Positions 1 to 6,862 of a stretch of 64,000 nucleotides of DNA are shown in pieces (position 1 is the first letter of the stretch; each line of letters begins with the position of its first letter). The position numbers and the translations under genes were made by a program. A model generated the notes under the pieces. It ran no database searches. It was not told the origin of the DNA and saw only the letters and a program-made list of their open reading frames with translations. The stretch is from the NCBI GenBank assembly GCA_038749595.1, contig JBCDHW010000002.1:1-64000 (forward strand), written 5' to 3'. Source of the DNA: Parvularcula sp038749595 (GTDB lineage: Bacteria; Pseudomonadota; Alphaproteobacteria; Caulobacterales; Parvularculaceae).

Positions 1-102
1 GCGCTGGTCGACAGCCTCCTGTGGGCGATCCCGCCGGAGATGGCCCTCACCCCGCAATACGGCCTGCTCGACGAGTTCACCAACGACATCCACGTCGCGT
101 AA
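1..102 (+). CDS. 3' end of an unrecognised gene
   Basis: The window opens inside a reading frame that runs from base 1 to a TAA at 100-102, giving 33 residues that end in NDIHVA. I do not recognise the family from so short a tail. It is read as real because the frame is open from the window edge and a hairpin lies 15 bases past the stop. The start and the rest of the protein lie outside the window. Confidence 0.6.
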   Translation, partial: ALVDSLLWAIPPEMALTPQYGLLDEFTNDIHVA

Positions 103-117
103 GTGGACCGAGCGAAA

Positions 118-142
118 CCACCCGGCGGAAGCCGGGTGGCTT
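118..142 (+). terminator. Hairpin after the first partial gene
   Basis: CCACCCGGC and GCCGGGTGG form a perfect 9-bp stem around a GGAA tetraloop at 118-139. It begins 15 bases after the stop of the partial gene. Only a short CTTA follows instead of a T-run, so it may be a weak intrinsic terminator or an RNA-stabilising hairpin. Confidence 0.6.
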
Positions 143-268
143 ATGAACGGCTGACATACGGATTTTAAACTGTATACAGATGGATTTTTGAGCTGGATCG
201 ATCAGTATCGTGCGTTTCTGAAACTGTTTGTGGGGTCAACGACGTTGTGCCAACCGAATAGGGGGCGG

Positions 269-1804
269 TTATAACAGCAGACGGTTGCGTTCGCGGATCT
301 TCGGCAGTGCCGATCCGTGAGAAGGATACGCCAGGCGCGACGAAGACCGACGCGTCCACCCAAGAAAGCCCAGCCCAGCAAGCATCAGCGGCGCCGCGGC
401 GGGAAGCGGGACCTCCTCCAGCTCGTCGAATGGAACAAAGAAAAGGCCGCTCCCACCCCCGGTCCGCCATCCGGCACTGAAAGCAATGCCGTTTTCCGAC
501 AGTCCTCCGGGAACAAAGCTGATCGACATGATGGTTCGGACGATCCCATGGGAGTCTATGATCTCATCGCCCTCGAAAGCTACAGTCCGAAGACCGTTTT
601 CACGGTCATACAGAAAAAGGCCGTCATAACGCACGCCAGCTTTTGACGTGATAGCATTGAACGCCACATATCCTCGGTCGTTGATCGTGATGTCCGAATA
701 AAAACTTGAGAAATATGTTCCTGTATTTCCCGCCACTGTACCGCGTAGCGCGATCACAGTCCCATCATCGAGGAAAATGCCTTTGCGCGGCGTAGGGCCA
801 AAGCCGGACGCAAAATTCTCGAAAGCAAATTCGCCAGAGCCGTTCATCACCACGTTGCCAACGCCGGTAAAAGCCCCCGGAGCGCCTTTGACTGGGATGT
901 TCCCCGAGACGATAGCGGACCCGTCTTCTCGGAATAGCCCGGTCACTCTGCCGTCGTCCGTGTCAATCGCAGCCGCGAAGGTGAGTTCTCCGTCGTCATT
1001 CAGAAAAATGTTCTCAGCGGAAAAGCTCGCGCGGGAAAATGTATGGCCTGAGTTACCCGCCTCTTCTCCTTCGAGCGCGACCACCTTTCCATCGAAAAAT
1101 AACCCTGTCTTGACTGTCTGCGAAGCGTCAATGACTGACGCGGTGAACGCAATCTGCCCGACGCTGTTAATAACGGGGTTCTTGAAGGACCCGTAAAACT
1201 CTGTTCCAGGCAATGGTGAAGGTGTTCCGGTGAACGCAACCGCGCTCCCGTCTTCCCGATGAATTCCGTAGTCGTAACTGGGATAAGTCCGCGACACGTA
1301 AGCAACTTCGCCTCGATCGCTGGCGGTAAAGCGGGAGGCTTCGAAAAGCGTTTCGCCATTCGCATCGACGGTCGAACCAGTGAGTGTAATCGTTGTGTTG
1401 CTGCCTTTGAAGATACCCAATTCGTACGTACTAGGCGTGCAAACATAGCAAGCGAAACTTGAGAAAATAGCATCGCCGCTTTCTGTCAGCAAAAACGCGC
1501 CCCCCGATCCGACGCTGCTACCCAGCGTGAGACCGTCGTCGCCGTACTCCTGCCCGTCCAGAGCGACCACGCGCCCGTCGGCAAAGAAAATGCCGCCGTA
1601 ACCCGTACCGGTGTGGGACGTGCGACTTGAAAACAAGATCTCCCCAGCTGAATTCAGGTGTACCTGGCCAAACCCGTGGAACGTATAATTTTCGTCGCCG
1701 ACGGCGTCGCCCGTTGTGAGCAACGCTTCGATTTCAAGGGGAGCAGCACAAGCAGTCCAACAAAAAGCCGCAGACGAGCTCAAAATAATCGCCAAATGCC
1801 TCAT
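269..1804 (-). CDS. Secreted NxxGxxxF tandem-repeat protein with VPLPA-CTERM tail
   Basis: This is a 511-residue exported protein. The chosen ATG at 1804 begins MRHLAIILSSSAAFCW, a signal peptide, and GGAAAGG lies about 10 bases upstream; an in-frame ATG at 1861 would add a hydrophilic leader ahead of it. The body has eight repeats of about 54 residues, each centred on N-x-x-G-x-(V/I/L)-x-F-like strands (LNSAGEILF, INSVGQIAF, MNGSGEFAF, INDRGYVAF), at about residues 51, 108, 162, 213, 269, 321, 374 and 435. This matches the choice-of-anchor tandem-repeat NxxGxVAF class, probably a beta-propeller-like array. Near residue 465 comes EEVPLPAAAPLMLAGLG and an Arg cluster, a VPLPA-type exosortase signal. 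Unusually, about 25 more basic residues follow the Arg cluster. The substrate or ligand is unknown. Confidence 0.85.
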   Translation of the reverse strand: MRHLAIILSSSAAFCWTACAAPLEIEALLTTGDAVGDENYTFHGFGQVHLNSAGEILFSSRTSHTGTGYGGIFFADGRVVALDGQEYGDDGLTLGSSVGSGGAFLLTESGDAIFSSFACYVCTPSTYELGIFKGSNTTITLTGSTVDANGETLFEASRFTASDRGEVAYVSRTYPSYDYGIHREDGSAVAFTGTPSPLPGTEFYGSFKNPVINSVGQIAFTASVIDASQTVKTGLFFDGKVVALEGEEAGNSGHTFSRASFSAENIFLNDDGELTFAAAIDTDDGRVTGLFREDGSAIVSGNIPVKGAPGAFTGVGNVVMNGSGEFAFENFASGFGPTPRKGIFLDDGTVIALRGTVAGNTGTYFSSFYSDITINDRGYVAFNAITSKAGVRYDGLFLYDRENGLRTVAFEGDEIIDSHGIVRTIMSISFVPGGLSENGIAFSAGWRTGGGSGLFFVPFDELEEVPLPAAAPLMLAGLGFLGWTRRSSSRLAYPSHGSALPKIRERNRLLL

Positions 1805-2409
1805 GCTCAACGCGCCTTTCCAGGACAAATTCGAGGTGTCAGCAGAGCACGAATTATTCATTTGATAAACATGGTTTAACAGTGGGGACAGCTGATGCAG
1901 ACCGCCTTCGCGCCCGCAATTCTCTGTGACCCGACCATTTCGTGTCGGCGCGTTGGCAGGACCAAGCCTTTCGAGCGCTTAAACGCATTACGCGCTGGCT
2001 TGGGTTATCTTTATGAGCCGTGGCGGCATGGACACGTCTAAGTCTGTCCACGGACTGGGCATTCGGGCACAACCGTGAACGCTTTATTATACAAGCGAGC
2101 CAAGATCTATATTCCGTACAGCGATCGTGAGAGCATGCGTGATCGCAAAACGTGCGATGCTCTGCCCACGGGTTTTACTCTTGATCCGTGTCGGGAGTGT
2201 TACTTGCGGTGGGGAGCCGTGCCATGCGCCATGCTTTGTTTGATGCTATGACTTATCGAGCTCCCGGGACTGGCATCTCCGCGGCTGAGGGCTTTGTTCT
2301 GCCGTTGGGTTAAATGCCAGTTCAATGGTTGGGGCGGACACTTCGGGCACGATACGCTGCGCGGGCTATTCAGCAAAGGCGAAGTTCGGTACGAATTTCG
2401 GGTTCGCTT
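1805..2409. other. Gene-free stretch with inverted repeats
   Basis: I see no convincing gene in these 605 bases between two divergently read genes. TAAAC-ATG-GTTTA is an inverted repeat at 1866-1878, about 60 bases upstream of the repeat-protein start. At 2121-2163 two inverted repeats interlock: GCGATC (2121) with GATCGC (2141), and AGAGCAT (2130) with ATGCTCT (2157). These may be operators or RNA structure for the TetR gene at 2410, which would imply a long leader. Confidence 0.4.
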
Positions 2410-3096
2410 ATGACTGACAACAAGAAAACACAGCGACGGAAGCCGCTCTCGCGGGAGATCGTTCTCGAGACGGCCCTGGCCTTGTCGCAAGACGACGGCG
2501 TCGATTTTACGATGCGCGCCCTTGCCGAGCGTCTGGGCGTCACGCCGATGGCGATTTATCGGTACTTCAATGATCGCGACGCTTTGAAGCTCGCAGTCAT
2601 CGACCAGGTGCTTGCAGAGGTCCTTGAAAGCGAAGAAGGCCGTTGGTTTGTGCACGGAGGGCAACAAGAACGCGATGAGACTTTCGATGAAACGGTTCAG
2701 AAGTTTCGTCGGTTTTCCATTCGCTATTTTCGGATCATGGTGAAGTATCCGGATACGGCAAAGGCCATCACCTACGGCTTCCTCTATTCCCCGCGAGGTC
2801 AGACGCTGATGTTTGCAGGGGTCGCCTTGCTGTGCAGGCTCGGCCTTGAGACCAGTCGTGCAGCGGCTGTCTATCAAGCGATCGCGACCCATATCCTCAG
2901 CATAGCGACGATCGAGGATGCCAGACGCTCAGGCGAAGCTTCTTTTGAGCTGCCGGTCGCCTTGGACGAGAATGTCAAAGATGATCAGTCTCGGGACCTG
3001 ATCACCTCGGTCGTGATCAATCGGGGGGAAGCACGTATGCTGATCGGTTTGGATCTCTACATCGCGGCCCTCCGCGCTGAAACGGGCATAAAATAG
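2410..3096 (+). CDS. TetR/AcrR-family transcriptional regulator
   Basis: This 228-residue protein has an N-terminal TetR helix-turn-helix at about residues 12-60, with the hallmark stretch FTMRALAERLGVTPMAIYRYF. The rest is a helical ligand-binding and dimerisation half of the TetR_C type. I start it at the ATG at 2410 (MTDNKK); an upstream ATG at 2314 would add 32 residues of arginine-rich sequence unlike the family. No Shine-Dalgarno site stands out. The next gene on the same strand, 146 bases away, is the laminin-B-like secreted protein. The nearest divergent gene is the repeat protein at 269-1804. Its target and effector are unknown. Confidence 0.88.
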   Translation: MTDNKKTQRRKPLSREIVLETALALSQDDGVDFTMRALAERLGVTPMAIYRYFNDRDALKLAVIDQVLAEVLESEEGRWFVHGGQQERDETFDETVQKFRRFSIRYFRIMVKYPDTAKAITYGFLYSPRGQTLMFAGVALLCRLGLETSRAAAVYQAIATHILSIATIEDARRSGEASFELPVALDENVKDDQSRDLITSVVINRGEARMLIGLDLYIAALRAETGIK

Positions 3097-3162
3097 GACG
3101 GCCGCTACGATCATCGGCGAGCATTTAGAACGACTTCAGAGATCTTCCGCAAGACAAACCAA

Positions 3163-3193
3163 TTTACCATACTTGCGGGTATACTAGTGTATA
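3163..3193 (+). promoter_or_regulatory. Candidate operator region upstream of the laminin-B-like gene
   Basis: TTTACC at 3163-3168 is a core found upstream of several other VPLPA-CTERM genes in this window. TATAC-TAGT-GTATA at 3180-3193 is an inverted repeat with 5-base arms that resembles the ATATACATGTATAT palindrome in the promoter of the next gene. TATACT at 3180 could be a -10 element, but I find no well-spaced -35. Confidence 0.35.
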
Positions 3194-3242
3194 TTTGTTT
3201 TTATGCGATGATGGTCTCACGTAGAAGAAAATGGGGATGACC

Positions 3243-3860
3243 ATGAAACGTTTCACGTGTTCCATCGCGATCGGCCTGATGGCCGTTTGCAGTGCTGCCT
3301 CCGCCGCATCGGTGACAGCAACTTTCGATAGCGACGCTGAAGGCTTTATTGCCGATGCCCAGCAGCTCGATCACTTTGCAGCAGGAGGCAATCCTGGGGG
3401 CTTCATACGCCTGACCGATAATGCACCGGGTGCAAGTTTTCTGAACTTTAACAACGCTCTTGTGGACGCCCTCGGCGTAGGGGGGAGCATCGGTTTCGAT
3501 GCGCGCCTGGTCGCGGAAAACGGCAATGACGTCGAACAATACGGCCAGATCACGATCAGCAATGGGACGCTATCGGCGACCGCCGATGCCGTCTCTGTGT
3601 TCCCAATCGAGAATGTTTGGACAACCTACAGCCTTGACCTCGACGCAAGTGTCTGGGGTCTCTCGACGTCAGACTTCGCCGCGTTGATGGATACAGCGAC
3701 GTCCATCGCACTGTTGATCGAAAGCACAGACAACATTTCGGAAATCATCGATTACGATAACGTTTTCGTCAGTGTACCCGAGATCCCGATCCCACCGGCA
3801 GCGCTCTTGGCCGGCCCAGCTCTCCTTGGTCTCATCGCTCGGAAGCGCAAAAAACAATAA
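3243..3860 (+). CDS. Secreted laminin-B-like protein with VPLPA-type tail
   Basis: This 205-residue exported protein begins MKRFTCSIAIGLMAVC, a signal peptide ending ASA near residue 21. The start at 3243 is preferred over an in-frame ATG at 3231 because GGGGA sits 5 bases ahead, the same arrangement as the gene at 4110. The body opens FDSDAEGF and continues with a GGNPGGFIRLTD stretch, which resembles the laminin B (domain IV) beta-sandwich seen in choice-of-anchor bacterial proteins. The C-terminus, VPEIPIPPAALLAGPALLG then ARKRKKQ, is a variant of the VPLPA-CTERM signal: a short Pro-rich motif, one membrane helix and a basic end. A strong terminator follows. A surface or matrix role is inferred. 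Confidence 0.85.
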   Translation: MKRFTCSIAIGLMAVCSAASAASVTATFDSDAEGFIADAQQLDHFAAGGNPGGFIRLTDNAPGASFLNFNNALVDALGVGGSIGFDARLVAENGNDVEQYGQITISNGTLSATADAVSVFPIENVWTTYSLDLDASVWGLSTSDFAALMDTATSIALLIESTDNISEIIDYDNVFVSVPEIPIPPAALLAGPALLGLIARKRKKQ

Positions 3861-3881
3861 AAACAGTGCGCAAATGAGCTG

Positions 3882-3914
3882 AAGGCCGTACTCTCAGAGT
3901 GCGGCCTTTTTTAT
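3882..3914 (+). terminator. Rho-independent terminator
   Basis: AAGGCCG-ACTC pairs with GAGT-CGGCCTT around a 3-base loop, with one mismatch, followed by TTTTTATT. It begins 21 bases after the stop of the laminin-B-like gene. Confidence 0.92.
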
Positions 3915-4053
3915 TAGCTCGTTCTCCTGCAACACACCGCACAGAAATGCGCGACGATGTCTCGGACCACTTCGCAATTCCCGGCGATCTCTTTGCGAAG
4001 GTCGATATTTGTAGATCATTCCCGCAAAAGTCAGTAAAATTTGATCTTTTCTC

Positions 4054-4082
4054 TTGATATTTGCGATATACATGTATATACT
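4054..4082 (+). promoter_or_regulatory. Sigma-70-like promoter with a palindrome over the -10
   Basis: TTGATA at 4054-4059 and TATACT at 4077-4082 are near-consensus -35 and -10 hexamers separated by exactly 17 bases. A perfect 14-base palindrome, ATATACATGTATAT, occupies 4066-4079, covering the spacer and the first half of the -10. A dimeric regulator bound there would block polymerase. Transcription would start near 4089, giving a leader of about 20 bases with GGGGAGA ahead of the ATG. Confidence 0.65.
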
Positions 4083-4109
4083 AATTACATACCTTATGAG
4101 GGGAGAACC

Positions 4110-4658
4110 ATGAAACACGTAACAGCACTCTCAGTTTTGGCCGCTTTATCCGCCACGCTCACTTGCGCGTCCGCCGACGACGCGGCGCAGAAATATCCGT
4201 TCTCATGCATCGGTGCCACGGTTGAGGAGAACTCAGCTCGCAGCCTGCGCTGCTTCCGAACGGACACCCGCGATGAGGTCTCCGTCGTACCCGACGGATA
4301 CTTTATGGCGGTTACGGACATTGTTTCGAATAGACCGGCGAACGATGGATCGGTGAACCTGATGAACGATCCCTATTTGATGGTCATCGGTCGTGAGGAC
4401 GACCTGGGCGGCGGCTTCAGCGGACCGAAGGGGCGGAATTCACTGACGTTCTCTGGCGTCTATGATCAGCCGACCAAGCTGACTTTTGAAACGCCGTGGC
4501 TTGTTTTGCATTCTGGTGAAAAGATCAGCGTGGCAAACATCAATCCAAACCTTCTTGATGAGAACAAACGCCCGATCCAGCGCGATGGCGGTAAGCAGCG
4601 TTATGTGTCCGTGTTCGTAAGCGGGTACCTCATTAGCGAGGAAGCGTTCGGCGGTTAA
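4110..4658 (+). CDS. Exported protein of unknown function
   Basis: The product has 182 residues. It begins MKHVTALSVLAALSATLTCASA, a signal peptide. The start at 4110 has GGGGAGA 4 bases ahead; upstream in-frame codons lie in the promoter. The mature part has two cysteines (in PFSCIGA and RSLRCFRT) that could form a disulfide, and a mixed beta-rich composition with a glycine-rich GGGFSGPKG stretch in the middle. It has no VPLPA tail, no membrane helix and no family motif that I recognise. It follows a strong terminator and has its own promoter, so it is probably a single-gene unit. Confidence 0.75.
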   Translation: MKHVTALSVLAALSATLTCASADDAAQKYPFSCIGATVEENSARSLRCFRTDTRDEVSVVPDGYFMAVTDIVSNRPANDGSVNLMNDPYLMVIGREDDLGGGFSGPKGRNSLTFSGVYDQPTKLTFETPWLVLHSGEKISVANINPNLLDENKRPIQRDGGKQRYVSVFVSGYLISEEAFGG

Positions 4659-4987
4659 TGCCCCCGGTGGCGGCGGGTTGCCGAAGGCGTAAGTCCAGAG
4701 GCCAGCTCACCGCCATTTTTACCTTGTACTGATCTGTTTGTGGGGATGAGCAGACAGTTTTGGGATGCAAGCACGGGGAGCAGCCCGATCGGGCACTAGA
4801 TTGGCTAGCTGTCGGCGGCCGTCCTCGCGCATTTTGTCCACTTACGCATCGGGGTATCAAATCCTGAGCGGAAGTTTTTTGCTCGGTACGGATGACTCAA
4901 AGAGAGTTCTAAACCGCTGATATTGCGTTCGTAATCACGTCGCTTCTATTACTGCCGCGGGCACGAATACGCAGGCTTTTTCTCGGT
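4659..4987. other. Gene-free stretch, possible weak terminator
   Basis: No gene is visible between the exported protein and the convergent TetR gene. TGGCGG at 4668 can pair with CCGCCA at 4710-4715, which is followed by TTTTTACC, so a large-loop terminator of the 4110 gene is possible. The rest shows nothing I can interpret. Confidence 0.35.
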
Positions 4988-5557
4988 TCATTGAAACAGA
5001 AATGCGTCGATCAATGCGATGACATCTCGATCAGACGGCAGACTATCAAGGTCCGACTGTTTGAGGTATTGGATCGCACCTGAGGCGACCATGGTGATAG
5101 CGTACTGCTCAGCGCTGGGTGAAACGTTCGCCGTCCTCTTCGCGTGGTCGCTTTTGAGGTCAGCCGCCAAACGGCGGTGAACATCCTTCACCGTAGGTGG
5201 ATGGTTGGAATAGAGTTCGGTCAAGGCCAAGGCGAGATTTTTATCCGTGTGCCGCAGCCGCAGAACCATCCGTATCCGGCTGAGGACAATCGATCTGTCT
5301 TTTGGCGAGGTGCGGGTTGAGAGGGCCCCGATCCGGTCGAGGACGTGCCGTGATACGGCGTCGATCAGGTCATCAATGTTGGAAAAATGCGTGTAAAACG
5401 AACTTCTTTTGATACTGAGGCGTTCAACAACATCGGAAATACTCAGACCCCTGATGCCTTTATCAGCGATGATCAAGACGGCTGATTGGACGATGGCGAG
5501 GCGTGTTCGGCCGCCTTTTGTCAGCGATGGCGCCTCGTGGTTATTCTCAACTCGCAT
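4988..5557 (-). CDS. TetR-family repressor, probably of the RND efflux operon
   Basis: This 189-residue protein has a TetR helix-turn-helix at about residues 15-65, with ISDVVERLSIKRSSFYTHF as the recognition region. The C-terminal half is helical and divergent, as usual for the ligand pocket. The gene is transcribed away from the RND efflux operon that begins at 5767, the classic AcrR/AcrAB-like arrangement. The 209-base gap holds a 16-base perfect palindrome. Local repression of the pump, relieved by a pump substrate, is inferred from this layout. It is unrelated in detail to the TetR protein at 2410. Confidence 0.88.
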   Translation of the reverse strand: MRVENNHEAPSLTKGGRTRLAIVQSAVLIIADKGIRGLSISDVVERLSIKRSSFYTHFSNIDDLIDAVSRHVLDRIGALSTRTSPKDRSIVLSRIRMVLRLRHTDKNLALALTELYSNHPPTVKDVHRRLAADLKSDHAKRTANVSPSAEQYAITMVASGAIQYLKQSDLDSLPSDRDVIALIDAFLFQ

Positions 5558-5613
5558 ACTTCTCCGCCGGATACATCACCCGGTCGCGGCTCAACAGGCA
5601 TCAAATCCTAACG

Positions 5614-5650
5614 TATAGAGCAGATCTATCGAACTGCGGCGCGCGCCGCA
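5614..5650. promoter_or_regulatory. Candidate TetR operator palindromes
   Basis: TGCGGCGCGCGCCGCA at 5635-5650 is a perfect 16-base palindrome in the gap between the tetR gene and the efflux operon. ATAGA-GCAGA-TCTAT at 5615-5629 is a second inverted repeat just beside it. TetR repressors usually bind palindromes of 15 bases or more in such gaps, so this is the most likely operator region. Confidence 0.5.
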
Positions 5651-5766
5651 AATGTGGGCTCCCCGAGCATAACGATGCACCGTGCGCAAAGCACTGCCAC
5701 TGCACCGGCTGATTGACAGACCCTCCAGCATGACAGAAGCGACAGGGTGTCGGAAATGGGAAGTGC

Positions 5767-6858
5767 GTGTTGCGTGTGATGGGCTACCACCTTCTGTCAA
5801 AGCTAAAATCAATCGGGGCGGTGGCTGCCTTAAGCCTCGCGAGCTGTGGACCAGCCGCCGACGACGCGCCTCCTCCTGAGCCAACCGTCCGTCCCGTGAA
5901 GGTGCTGTTGCTCTCTGCCGACGAGCAGGTGCGCTCCATCAAGCTGCCTGCGATTGTGGGCGCGGCCGACAATTCGATCCTCACGTTCCAAGTGCCTGGA
6001 CTTCTTCAGGAGCTCGAGATTTCCGAAGGCCAAGAGGTGGCGCAGCGTGATGTGTTGGCCCGCCTCGACCAGCGGGATTTCCAGAACGAGCTCAACAGCG
6101 CTCGCGCGCGGTTCGATAATGCGCAAGCGGAGTTTAACCGAGCGCAGCGTCTCATCGAAGAGAATGCAATCGCCAGGAGCGTCTTTGACCAACGCCGCAG
6201 CGCCCGCGATGTGGCGCGGGCCTCCCTGGACAGCGCGCTGAAGCGGCTCGATGACACGATCATCAGGGCGCCGTTTGCCGGTGTTGTCGCCGATATCCAC
6301 GTGGAGTCGTTTGAGAATGTTGGCGCGCAGCAACCGATCCTGACCCTCCAAAGCGCGGGCGACGCCGAAGCAATCGTGCAGACACCGGCATCGCTGGTGG
6401 TCAATATCCAACAACTCGAGCCGATCGAAACGTATCTTGAGCTGGACGCTGCGCCGCGGGTTCGTCTGCCTGCATCGTTTCTTGAGTCGGCTTCCGCAGC
6501 GGATCCGACGACCCAGACGTTTGAGAGCCGCTTTGCATTCACGCCGCCATCGGATCTTCTCGTTCTGCCGGGGATGACTGGGCTCCTCACCGGGCGGTTC
6601 AAAGCATCGTCAGGCACCGCAGAGGCAGGTTTGTTGATCCCGGTGCCTGCCGTCTTATCGGAAGCTGGGCGAACCTATGTCTGGGTCGTCGATCAAGAAG
6701 GCCTCACGGTCAGCAGGCGGAATATCGAAGTGAGCTCGGGCGTTGAGGACAATGTCCGTGTCGTGAACGGTCTTCGCGCTGGCGAGATGATCGTGATCGC
6801 TGGCGGCGCTTATTTGACCGAAGGAGCCCAGATCCGGCTCTATAACGAGCCGAGCTGA
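5767..6858 (+). CDS. RND efflux periplasmic adaptor (membrane fusion lipoprotein)
   Basis: This 363-residue membrane-fusion protein links an inner-membrane RND pump to an outer-membrane channel. A lipoprotein signal ends in the lipobox LASC at residue 27. A biotinyl-lipoyl-like half-motif (FQVPGLLQELEISEGQEV), a helical hairpin at about 105-165 and the second lipoyl half (IIRAPFAGVVADIHV) come in the HlyD/AcrA order, followed by beta-barrel and membrane-proximal domains. The start is uncertain: GTG 5767, TTG 5770 and ATG 5779 are all in frame, with GGGAAG at 5758-5763. It is first in a three-gene operon, with the pump gene starting 4 bases after its stop. Confidence 0.93.
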   Translation: MLRVMGYHLLSKLKSIGAVAALSLASCGPAADDAPPPEPTVRPVKVLLLSADEQVRSIKLPAIVGAADNSILTFQVPGLLQELEISEGQEVAQRDVLARLDQRDFQNELNSARARFDNAQAEFNRAQRLIEENAIARSVFDQRRSARDVARASLDSALKRLDDTIIRAPFAGVVADIHVESFENVGAQQPILTLQSAGDAEAIVQTPASLVVNIQQLEPIETYLELDAAPRVRLPASFLESASAADPTTQTFESRFAFTPPSDLLVLPGMTGLLTGRFKASSGTAEAGLLIPVPAVLSEAGRTYVWVVDQEGLTVSRRNIEVSSGVEDNVRVVNGLRAGEMIVIAGGAYLTEGAQIRLYNEPS

Positions 6859-6862
6859 CGCC

